DNA from: Nonomuraea sp.
Lineage (GTDB): Bacteria; Actinomycetota; Actinomycetes; Streptosporangiales; Streptosporangiaceae
Assembly (NCBI GenBank): GCA_013362835.1
Contig: JABFVJ010000480.1
Coordinates: forward strand, 1 to 7,748
Length of the DNA: 7,748 nucleotides
Reading direction: 5' to 3'
Positions 1 to 5,549 of the stretch are shown here, in pieces. Numbering within the stretch: the stretch's first letter is position 1; every line of letters starts with the position of its first letter. The notes below the pieces were generated by a model. That model ran no database searches, had not been told where the DNA came from, and saw only the letters and a list, made by a program, of their open reading frames with translations. Position numbers and translations under genes: made by a program.

Positions 1-389
1 CACGAGCCCGCGTGCCCGGGCGAACGCGGCGGCACCGGGGCGGGCGGGCCGGGCACCGGCGTCGCCGGGGTGTCGGCCTCGCGGATGCGCCACGCGGTGG
101 CCCTCGCGTACTCGCGGCCGCCCGAGCGCACGCTCGCCGACAGGCACTGCACGCGCTTGCCGTCGCGGACCACGTCGGTCGAGACCTCCAGCTCGGCCAC
201 CGGGACCGGCGCGAACACGTCGACCGCCAGCCTGGACAGCGCGAGCCCCGGCCGCGGCGCGGTCTGGGCCAGCTCGTGCGCGATCAGGGCCGTGACCGGC
301 CCCATGTGCTGCGTGGCGGGGTCCCAGGGCCCCTGCGTGTGCTCGGAGGCGAGATAGCGCCCCTGCCCGAGACCGCTGTACATCGCCAT
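1..389 (-). CDS. TesB/4HBT-like acyl-CoA thioesterase family protein (C-terminus cut by window edge)
   Basis: The first 129 residues of a hotdog-fold thioesterase-like protein are visible; the rest lies beyond the left edge. The family hydrolyses acyl-CoA or related thioesters in the cytoplasm, but the substrate here cannot be told. Seen in the sequence: a short N-terminal strand region, then GPWDPATQHMGP at residues 20-31, which matches the family's tryptophan plus H-x-GP signature at the start of the long hotdog helix (residues 31-45). It is followed by LSRLAVDVFAPVPVAEL and the strand pattern ending GREYARATAWRIRE, typical of the N-terminal hotdog domain of the TesB-like / 4HBT_3 group. 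From about residue 115 the chain becomes Pro-rich (PATPVPGPPAPVPPR), as in the linker before a second hotdog domain. The ATG at 389 is chosen because GAGG (401-398) lies 8 bases upstream and overlaps the upstream gene's stop codon; an ATG two codons further in is the alternative. The 10-base gap suggests co-transcription with the 516-aa gene. Confidence 0.75.
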   Translation of the reverse strand, partial: MAMYSGLGQGRYLASEHTQGPWDPATQHMGPVTALIAHELAQTAPRPGLALSRLAVDVFAPVPVAELEVSTDVVRDGKRVQCLSASVRSGGREYARATAWRIREADTPATPVPGPPAPVPPRSPGHAGS

Positions 390-397
390 GACGAACG

Positions 398-402
398 CCT
401 CA
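398..402 (-). promoter_or_regulatory. Shine-Dalgarno overlapping the upstream stop codon (TGAGG)
   Basis: On the minus strand the stop codon of the 516-aa gene (402-400) runs straight into the Shine-Dalgarno of the thioesterase: TGAGG, then 8 bases, then ATG at 389. Such an overlap is a usual sign of translational coupling, in which ribosomes ending on the first gene help start the second. This supports an operon and fixes the thioesterase start. Confidence 0.55.
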
Positions 403-1950
403 GATCTCGTCGGGGATGTCGGCGATGTCGTCGAGGGCCGCGGCCAGCTCGTCGGGATCGCCACCGATGCGCTCGGCGATCTCGATCAGCACGTGGAGCA
501 CGTCGTGGCGGTCGTGGCCGAGGTCGAGCAGCCGCTGGGCGGCCTCCCACAGCTGCGGCGGGTCGCCGTCCCACAGCCGGGTGGCGATCTCCTCGTGCCA
601 GGCCAGGTGCTCCTGGTCGATCGCGCCGCCGTGGTCGATCTCGAGTAACGTACGCCGGTCCGCCTCGTCGGCCGGGTTGAGCCGGTCGAGGTCGATCCCG
701 TTGTGCACGCCCTGCAGGAACGGGAACGCGAACACCCGCCTGGCCAGCGCCGACAGGTCGCCGTCTGGCAGCAGCCGCTCCAGCAACGGCCGGTCGAGCC
801 CGAACGACGTCGGGTCGCGGTACGCCTCAGGGAACTTGCCCGTCGCCTCCCACACCGCGTCGAGCGTGGCCTTGAGCCCCTGCTCCGGCAGGCCCGTACG
901 GCGCGCCGCGAACCGCGCCCACGCCGACAGCACGTGCGGCATCGCCTCCTGCTCGGCCACGCTCAGCATCACCTTGCGCGGCAGCCAGTCGAGCAGGAAC
1001 GTCTCGCACTTGGTCGGGCTCACCCGCAGCGGACGGTTGAAGTCGCGCTCGCACCCGTAGTCGATGATGTGGTCGGCGCAGCGCGAGGCCGCCGACGGGT
1101 CCGACAGGTGCTCGGCCGCGTCGGAGGCCAGGAACTCCGCGGCCAGCATCGCCCGTCGCTCGCGGCTGTAGGGCGCCTCGATGTGCAGCGGCGCCGGACG
1201 CTTGCGGCCGGGCGGCAGCGCCTTCAGCCGGGCGCGGGCGAAGGCGTGGTAGGCGCTGTAGCTGTCGCTGACCGGGGGCGGCGTCTTGGGCTCCTTGGTG
1301 GCCTTCATCGCCGACTCCAGCAGCGCCCTGGCCTGCTCGGGCTGGATCTCCTCGAACAGCAGCATCGCGTTGCCGGACGCCTCGGCCCTGGCCTGCTCCA
1401 GCAGCTTGTCGACGTGGGAGGACACCCAGGCGTCGCGGGCCATCCCGTTCATGTTGTAGTCGACGACCAGGACCAGCGCGTGGCGGTCGCTCGGCAGCGA
1501 TGCCTCGTTCCAGCGGTAGGCGAAGGTGCAGATCACGGTGTCCTGGTCGCCGTAGGCGTCGCGGGAGACGTAGCAGCCGGTGGGCTTGACCGCGCCGACC
1601 TTGTCGGCCCAGCCTGGCCTGGCCACGCCCGACTCCATCATCGCCAGCGCCGCGCCCTCGGCCTTGGCGCCCTGCCGGGCGGTGCCCAGATAGGCCAGGC
1701 ACACCAGCAGCGTCAGGGAGGCGGGGGTGCCGGCCTTGGCCGCGTAGTCGACCAGGCCCTCCCCGAGGACCTGCTCCACGTCGCCGCCCCTGACCCGCCT
1801 GCCCCACCAGGCCCCGATCATGTCGGAGACCATCAGCTCCGCGTCGAGAGGGCTGCGCACCGCGAGCAGCTCGCGGGCCGCCTGCACCATCTCCTTGAAC
1901 ACGTCGTCTGGCGGGGTGCTCTCCCGGGGATCTCGTCGGTGTCGGCGCAC
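400..1950 (-). CDS. Conserved actinobacterial protein of unknown function with DUF1841-like C-terminal segment
   Basis: I do not recognise a named function. The 516-residue protein is soluble, with no signal peptide or membrane span. Residues 1-15 are Arg/Pro-rich and probably disordered. Residues 18-95 are helical (VQAARELLAVRSPLDAELMVSDMIGAWW). Residues 130-180 show alternating strands (DTVICTFAYRW, HALVLVVDYN), followed by a helical middle with a Pro-rich break (KEPKTPPP). The last 70 residues carry WHEEIATRLWDGDPP (451-465), then LWEAAQRLLDLGHDRHDVLH (about 467-486). This spacing of H-E, D-PP and G-x-D-R-H-D resembles DUF1841 and related segments seen next to SEC-C domains; the match is by eye. 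The GTG at 1950 lacks a well-spaced ribosome site (GAGGG is only one base away; GAGAG is further up). The GTG about 15 codons in is an alternative. Codon use fits a real gene throughout. It is co-directional with the thioesterase, but that gives little clue to its job. Confidence 0.8.
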   Translation of the reverse strand: MRRHRRDPRESTPPDDVFKEMVQAARELLAVRSPLDAELMVSDMIGAWWGRRVRGGDVEQVLGEGLVDYAAKAGTPASLTLLVCLAYLGTARQGAKAEGAALAMMESGVARPGWADKVGAVKPTGCYVSRDAYGDQDTVICTFAYRWNEASLPSDRHALVLVVDYNMNGMARDAWVSSHVDKLLEQARAEASGNAMLLFEEIQPEQARALLESAMKATKEPKTPPPVSDSYSAYHAFARARLKALPPGRKRPAPLHIEAPYSRERRAMLAAEFLASDAAEHLSDPSAASRCADHIIDYGCERDFNRPLRVSPTKCETFLLDWLPRKVMLSVAEQEAMPHVLSAWARFAARRTGLPEQGLKATLDAVWEATGKFPEAYRDPTSFGLDRPLLERLLPDGDLSALARRVFAFPFLQGVHNGIDLDRLNPADEADRRTLLEIDHGGAIDQEHLAWHEEIATRLWDGDPPQLWEAAQRLLDLGHDRHDVLHVLIEIAERIGGDPDELAAALDDIADIPDEI

Positions 1951-2031
1951 GCCCTCACTCTCTCGTATTCCAGGCGCGAACGGTGAAGAGAACCCGGCCT
2001 GGTGACCCCGATGTTATCGGCGGAGGCGCGG

Positions 2032-2256
2032 TCAGCGCGGACTTCGGGGCGGCGGGGCGGAATTCACGATGGCGAGCAGATGCTCGCGAGCGATGCGTTC
2101 CACGATCTCGGGCGTCGCGGAGACGCCGAGATGCTGCGTACACGCGCACACGTCGGCCACGCACCGGTCGATCGTGTCCACGGGTACGGTCAGGAACTCT
2201 TCGGCCAGCCTGAGACTGACCGGCTCCCTGAGGAAGCGTGTGGCCAGAGCGAGCAT
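2032..2256 (-). CDS. Small three-helix-bundle dimerization-type protein
   Basis: A 74-residue acidic-to-neutral helical protein. The core, LRLAEEFLTVPVDTIDRCVA at about residues 15-34 and then VSATPEIVERIAREHLLAIV at about 45-64, fits the short actinobacterial family annotated as three-helix bundle dimerization domain. In that family a helix ending in F-x-x-V-P precedes an I-x-x-x-V helix and a final A-R-E-x-L helix. No enzymatic role is known; such proteins often sit beside regulators. The tail SAPPPRSPR is disordered. Three cysteines (32, 37, 39) cluster in the middle helix, with unknown meaning. The ATG at 2256 is preferred because GAGGAA lies 10 bases upstream (2272-2267). A TTG at 2289 would add 11 residues but lies inside a hairpin sequence. 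The gene is 81 bases upstream of the 516-aa gene on the same strand, so it may head the operon or stand alone. Confidence 0.65.
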   Translation of the reverse strand: MLALATRFLREPVSLRLAEEFLTVPVDTIDRCVADVCACTQHLGVSATPEIVERIAREHLLAIVNSAPPPRSPR

Positions 2257-2278
2257 AGATGTGAGATTCCTCGAGAAA

Positions 2279-2326
2279 CCTGGGAGCAAACCCCCAGGAA
2301 CGTCTGTGGGGTGACTTGCGCTCCCA
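2279..2326. repeat. Two overlapping inverted repeats in the divergent intergenic region
   Basis: The plus strand shows TGGGAGC (2281-2287) paired with GCTCCCA (2320-2326), arms 32 bases apart. A shorter hairpin, CCTGGG (2279-2284) with CCCAGG (2293-2298), has an 8-base loop. Both use the bases around 2281-2284, so the two pairings exclude each other. The outer arm overlaps the predicted -10 box of the minus-strand promoter, which favours a DNA operator. If transcription starts further upstream, the pair could instead act as alternative leader hairpins just ahead of the Shine-Dalgarno at 2272-2267. Confidence 0.4.
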
Positions 2327-2353
2327 TTTCATCTTTTCTCGGGCCTGTGTCAA
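2326..2353 (-). promoter_or_regulatory. Candidate sigma-70-type promoter for the small helical protein
   Basis: On the minus strand a perfect TTGACA (2353-2348) is followed after 16 bases by TGAAAT (2331-2326), which matches four of six positions of the -10 consensus. Transcription would start near 2319, giving a leader of about 60 bases before the ATG at 2256. This is by eye only; a 17-base spacer would give GAAATG, a poorer box. Confidence 0.4.
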
Positions 2354-2397
2354 GGCTCCGCGACGCCTGTGTTCGCTGTTCGTGCAAAGCTGTTTCC

Positions 2398-2967
2398 ATG
2401 CGCATCCAGCTCGCCCAGCGGGACGAGGCAGACGAGCTCCTCGGCCGCAGCCCGCTCGCCCTGCTCGTCGGCATGCTGCTCGATCAGCAGATCCCCATGG
2501 AGTGGGCGTTCACTGGGCCCTACACCATCTCGGAGCGGCTCGGCCACGACCTCACCGCCGAGGAGATCGCCGCCTGCGAGCCCGAGGCGTTCGCCGCGCT
2601 CCTGGCCGAGAAGCCGGCCGTGCACCGCTACCCCAAGTCGATGGCGGCCCGCGTCCAGCAGCTCGCGGCCTACCTCGTCGCACACTACGACGGGCAGCCG
2701 GAGAAGATCTGGACCGACGCGGCCGACGCGAAGGACTTGATGAAACGACTGCAGGCCCTTCCGGGATACGGCAAGCAGAAGGCCCAGATTTTTTTGGCAT
2801 TGCTGGGGAAGCAGTTGGGGGTCCAGCCGTCAGGCTGGCGAGAAGCAGCCGGACTCTATGGCGAGGAGGGGTCATACCGATCGGTCGCCGACGTGGTCGA
2901 CGCCGACAGCCTGGGCCGGGTGCGCGCCGCCAAGCAGGAGGCCAAGCGCGCGGCCAAGGGCGAGTAA
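2398..2967 (+). CDS. HhH-GPD family DNA-repair-type protein (small actinobacterial subfamily)
   Basis: A 189-residue protein of the helix-hairpin-helix GPD superfamily of base-excision repair glycosylases, of the small uncharacterised bacterial kind (I believe TIGR03252). Seen: LLVGMLLDQQIPMEWAF at residues 22-37, which parallels the helix containing the conserved DQQ; a helical middle (TAEEIAACEPEAFAALLAEK); a helix AARVQQLAAYLVAHY at 83-97; and the DNA-binding hairpin LPGYGKQKAQIFLALLGK at 121-138. The tail (GSYRSVADVVD, then a Lys/Ala-rich end) is as in relatives. There is one cysteine (C60), so no iron-sulphur cluster as in endonuclease III. Aligned by hand to E. coli Nth, the catalytic lysine position is Q127 and the catalytic aspartate position falls near S145, so classical glycosylase chemistry is doubtful. 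The ATG at 2398 starts the conserved part. There is no clear Shine-Dalgarno before it, so the mRNA may be near-leaderless. Codons from about 2730 to 2890 are less GC-biased than the rest. Confidence 0.85.
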   Translation: MRIQLAQRDEADELLGRSPLALLVGMLLDQQIPMEWAFTGPYTISERLGHDLTAEEIAACEPEAFAALLAEKPAVHRYPKSMAARVQQLAAYLVAHYDGQPEKIWTDAADAKDLMKRLQALPGYGKQKAQIFLALLGKQLGVQPSGWREAAGLYGEEGSYRSVADVVDADSLGRVRAAKQEAKRAAKGE

Positions 2968-3021
2968 CCTGATCTTGCTGCGCAACGTGGAGCGACTTTG
3001 ACAGGATGCGTTGACCCTTAT

Positions 3022-3095
3022 GGCGACCGGGCGGCGGCGGGGGCTTCCGTCGGCGCATGCCCATCGCCGATGATGTACTGCAGAATCCGGTCGCC
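3022..3095. repeat. Long-range inverted repeat in the leader of the SpoIIE-type phosphatase gene
   Basis: GGCGACCGG (3022-3030) is perfectly complementary to CCGGTCGCC (3087-3095), 56 bases apart. Shifted by a few bases, CCGGGCG (3027-3033) also pairs with CGCCCGG (3092-3098), giving a second register. The pair lies in the 206-base gap before the phosphatase start at 3174. A direct repeat of TTGAC (2998-3002 and 3011-3015) lies just upstream. No convincing -10 box is placed to go with either TTGAC. In such GC-rich DNA a 9-bp match could occur by chance. Confidence 0.3.
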
Positions 3096-3173
3096 CGGAG
3101 CTGCGCTACGCCGATACACAGTTATGGAGATGTGCCGCGTGGGAGACCCTGGCACGCGACGGAGGTGCCGACC

Positions 3174-5264
3174 ATGAGCGCCGAGACCTCCGTTCCCCGT
3201 CCCCGGGAGTCGGATGTGGACATCTCAGACTCCGCCCTGTTCAAGGGCATGCTGTCGGAGGCCGAGTTCGCCTTCGCGTTCTTCGACGGCGATGGCCGCG
3301 TCCAGCGGGTCAACGACGTCTTCAGCGATGTCGTCAACGTGCCCGCCGAGCGGCTCGTGGGCCGCTCGCCCGTCGAGGTGCTCGCGGCCGACCTGAGCCA
3401 GATCATCACCCACGCCGTCCAGGCCGTCATCGAGAGCGACGCGCCGGTCACCGAGGGTCGCGTACGCGTCCGCACCGCCGAGGGCGACACGCGCCACTGG
3501 TCGCTGTCGTTCTCCCCGGTCCACGACGAGGCGGGCGAGCTGCGCGCCATCGCGCTCGTGGGCCTCGACGTGACCGAGAGCCGCCAGACCGAGGAGGCGC
3601 TGCGCCGCAGCGAGGAGCGCTACCGCTCGCTCGTCGAGGCCCAGTCCCAGCTCGTGTGGATCACCTCGCCCACCGGCGCCGTCGTCGAGGACGCGCCCCA
3701 GTGGCGCGCCATCACCGGCCAGGGCCTGGAGGAATACCTCGCCAACGGCTGGCTGGAGGTCGTGCACCCCGAGGAGCGCCAGCAGACCGAGGAGGCCTGG
3801 CGCGAGGCGCTGCGCGGCCGCACGATGTTCGAGTGGAACTACCGGGTCCGCACCCGGGCCAGCGGCTACCGCCACTTCGAGGTCCGCGCCGTGCCGATCA
3901 TCAGGCACGGCAGGGTCGTCGAGTGGGTCGGCGCCAACACCGACGTCACCCCGCAGCGCGAGGCCGAGGAGATGCGCGGCCGGCTGACCGACCAGCTCGG
4001 CGCCGCCGCCCTGCGCACCGCCCGGCTCCAGGGCGCCACGGCCCAGCTGGCCGAGGCCCTGACGGTCGAGCAGGTGGTGCAGGTCATCATCGACGTCGGC
4101 CGCACCGCGCTGGCCGCCGACCGCTCGGCCGTGGCGCTGCTCGACACCGACCGCGCCGCGCTCAAGCTGGTCAACGGCGAGGGCATCCCCGAGGTCCCGG
4201 GCGCGGGCGACGAGATCCCGCTGTCCCACTCCAACGTGATGACCATGGCCGTCAACAGCCGCAGGCCGGTCTTCGCCGAGTCGCCCGAGTCGCTGAAGGC
4301 CCAGCTGCTGGAGGCGGGCGACGACGAAGAGGTGCTGGCCGGCTTCATCAGCCACGGCGACGAGCGGGCCTGGGTCGGCCTGCCGCTGCTCGCCGCGGGC
4401 CGGGCGCTCGGCGCGCTGCGCTTCTCGTTCACGCGCCCGCAGAAGATCTCCCAGGAGGACGGCGTCTTCCTGGAGGCGCTGGCCGGGCAGTGCGCCCTGG
4501 CGGTGGAGCGGGCCACGCTGTTCGAGCGCGAGCACCGCACCGCCGAGACGCTGCAGCGCAGCCTCCTGCCCGACCGCCTGCCGGTGGTCAAGGGCCTGGT
4601 GCTGGCCCAGCGCTTCCGCTCGGGCAGCCGCCACGTCCAGGTCGGCGGCGACTGGTACGACGCGTTCGTCCTCCAGGACGGTCGCGTGGCGGCCGTCGTC
4701 GGCGACGTCATGGGCAAGGGCGTCAAGGCCGCGGCCGGCATGGGCCGCATCCGCAACGCCATGCGGGCGCTGGCGCTCACCAACCCGCCGCCCGCGGCCG
4801 TGCTCACGGGCCTCGACCGGGTCTTCGAGGCCACGGAAGAGGAGGAGCAGGTCACCACCCTGGCCTACATGGTCGTCGAGCCCGTCACGGGCGAGGGCAC
4901 GCTGGCCATGGCCGGCCACCCGCCGCCCGTCCTGGTCTCACCACAGGGCACGGCGATCCTGTGCGACGCCGAGCCGGGCACACCGCTCGGCTGGCCGACC
5001 AGTCGCCGGCAGTTCCGGTTCGTGGTGCCGCCCGGACACACCGCCGTGCTCTACTCCGACGGTCTCGTGGAGAACCGGAAGCGGGGTCTCGACGCCGGTC
5101 TCGCAGAGATTTGCAGTGTTGTGACCGAAGCGCCGCCTGAGGTCGTGAGTAGTCCGCACATGCTGCTGGACTTCCTGGTTGACCGGATGTTGTCTGGTTA
5201 TGAACAGGATGATGACGTTACCGCGCTCGCAATTCACGTACCGCCGGCCACGAAGAGTGACTGA
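3174..5264 (+). CDS. PAS-PAS-GAF-SpoIIE (PP2C-type) serine/threonine phosphatase
   Basis: A 696-residue cytosolic sensor phosphatase. Order: PAS domain 1 (about 22-135), PAS domain 2 with PAC-like end (about 145-265; [22 protein letters not shown]), a helical linker, a GAF domain (about 295-460; [19 protein letters not shown] through [13 protein letters not shown]), and the SpoIIE/PP2C catalytic domain (about 470-692). The catalytic domain begins with the typical [11 protein letters not shown]. The metal-binding acidic residues are present: GGDWYD (D493, D496), GDVMGKG (D511), SDGLVE (D629) and DDDVTALAI (D679-D681), so it should be active. The family dephosphorylates STAS anti-anti-sigma factors in partner-switching control. 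No HATPase kinase domain is fused here and no STAS or anti-sigma gene is in view, so its substrate is elsewhere. The ATG at 3174 is chosen because GGAGG (3161-3165) lies 8 bases upstream; the frame stays open further up but without such a site. The last 200 bases use noticeably fewer GC-ending codons. Confidence 0.92.
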   Translation: MSAETSVPRPRESDVDISDSALFKGMLSEAEFAFAFFDGDGRVQRVNDVFSDVVNVPAERLVGRSPVEVLAADLSQIITHAVQAVIESDAPVTEGRVRVRTAEGDTRHWSLSFSPVHDEAGELRAIALVGLDVTESRQTEEALRRSEERYRSLVEAQSQLVWITSPTGAVVEDAPQWRAITGQGLEEYLANGWLEVVHPEERQQTEEAWREALRGRTMFEWNYRVRTRASGYRHFEVRAVPIIRHGRVVEWVGANTDVTPQREAEEMRGRLTDQLGAAALRTARLQGATAQLAEALTVEQVVQVIIDVGRTALAADRSAVALLDTDRAALKLVNGEGIPEVPGAGDEIPLSHSNVMTMAVNSRRPVFAESPESLKAQLLEAGDDEEVLAGFISHGDERAWVGLPLLAAGRALGALRFSFTRPQKISQEDGVFLEALAGQCALAVERATLFEREHRTAETLQRSLLPDRLPVVKGLVLAQRFRSGSRHVQVGGDWYDAFVLQDGRVAAVVGDVMGKGVKAAAGMGRIRNAMRALALTNPPPAAVLTGLDRVFEATEEEEQVTTLAYMVVEPVTGEGTLAMAGHPPPVLVSPQGTAILCDAEPGTPLGWPTSRRQFRFVVPPGHTAVLYSDGLVENRKRGLDAGLAEICSVVTEAPPEVVSSPHMLLDFLVDRMLSGYEQDDDVTALAIHVPPATKSD

Positions 5265-5276
5265 ATGAAACAGTCA
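5258..5276 (+). terminator. Hairpin over the phosphatase stop codon (possible weak terminator or operator)
   Basis: TGACTG (5258-5263) and CAGTCA (5271-5276) form a perfect 6-bp stem with a 7-base loop, extendable by one G-U pair. The left arm includes the first bases of the TGA stop (5262-5264). There is no T-run after it, so it is a poor intrinsic terminator. It could slow RNA decay or serve as a palindromic protein-binding site ahead of the sigma gene. Confidence 0.3.
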
Positions 5277-5506
5277 TAACGGTTGCTTTCGGGTATCAGT
5301 GCCCCGCTTACGTACGCACTACTGTCTTGGTCGGCCTAGGGTGGAGGACAACCGCCGGGAGGTGGCCGTATGGAGTGCGGGGTCGTGCCACAATGCTGTG
5401 TCAGGTCCGTCGCGCATCGCACGGCCTCACCGATCTCCGAGAGAGGCAACAGCCCCCAGCGGGCATCTGGGTCCATTGTCGCCACGCGTTCGTTCGAGAG
5501 GTGTTC
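5265..5506 (+). promoter_or_regulatory. Leader/promoter region of the principal sigma factor gene
   Basis: This 242-base gap must hold the sigma gene promoter or leader if the gene is transcribed apart from the phosphatase. I find no strong -35/-10 pair. Weak candidates are CACAAT at 5389-5394 as a -10 (no matching -35 at 17 bases), and TACGTA (5309-5314) about 20 bases after TTGCTT (5283-5288). A good Shine-Dalgarno with an ATG at 5370 opens a short frame described separately. A promoter read by an alternative sigma factor, as reported for hrdB in Streptomyces, is possible but not shown here. Confidence 0.3.
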
Positions 5507-5549
5507 GTGTCGCCTGCAAGTTCGACTCGCTCGAAGCCACAAGAGCTGA
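5370..5549 (+). CDS. Possible 59-aa upstream ORF overlapping the sigma factor start
   Basis: An ATG at 5370 follows GGGAGGTG (5358-5365) with ideal Shine-Dalgarno spacing. It opens a 59-codon frame ending in TGA at 5547-5549, 43 bases inside the sigma gene in another frame. The peptide starts [10 protein letters not shown] and is rich in Cys, Arg and Ser; it matches no family I know. The overlap would let its translation affect sigma initiation at 5507. Codon use is not typical of a GC-rich gene, so this could be chance. If transcription starts downstream of CACAAT (5389-5394), the ATG would not be on the message at all. Confidence 0.25.
   Translation: MECGVVPQCCVRSVAHRTASPISERGNSPQRASGSIVATRSFERCSCRLQVRLARSHKS

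Noticed and set aside
703..1986. A long plus-strand frame opposite the 516-aa gene
   Set aside because: The product is Arg/Gln/Val/His-rich shadow sequence; the minus-strand frame has the better codon pattern and protein character.
1955..2353. 132-codon Arg-rich minus-strand frame
   Set aside because: It overlaps the small helical protein in another frame; the product is Arg/Ser/Pro-rich with no fold-like pattern.
2370..2383. Possible SOS (LexA) box before the repair-family gene (TGTTCGC TGTTCGT)
   Set aside because: The two halves are direct, not inverted, repeats, so they do not match the GAAC-N4-GTTC-type operator; no PafBC-type TGTC-N8-TACA spacing is seen either.
2002..2397. N-terminal extension of the HhH-GPD protein to 321 residues
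   Set aside because: The added part lies antisense to the small helical protein and through the divergent promoter region; family similarity starts at the ATG at 2398.
3057..3173. Upstream start for the SpoIIE-type phosphatase
   Set aside because: There is no ribosome site at the upstream start, whereas GGAGG with 8-base spacing precedes the ATG at 3174.
5327..5506. 60-residue N-terminal extension of the sigma factor
   Set aside because: The extra residues are unlike any sigma region 1.1; the GTG at 5507 has a nearby GAGAGG and matches the usual start of the family.
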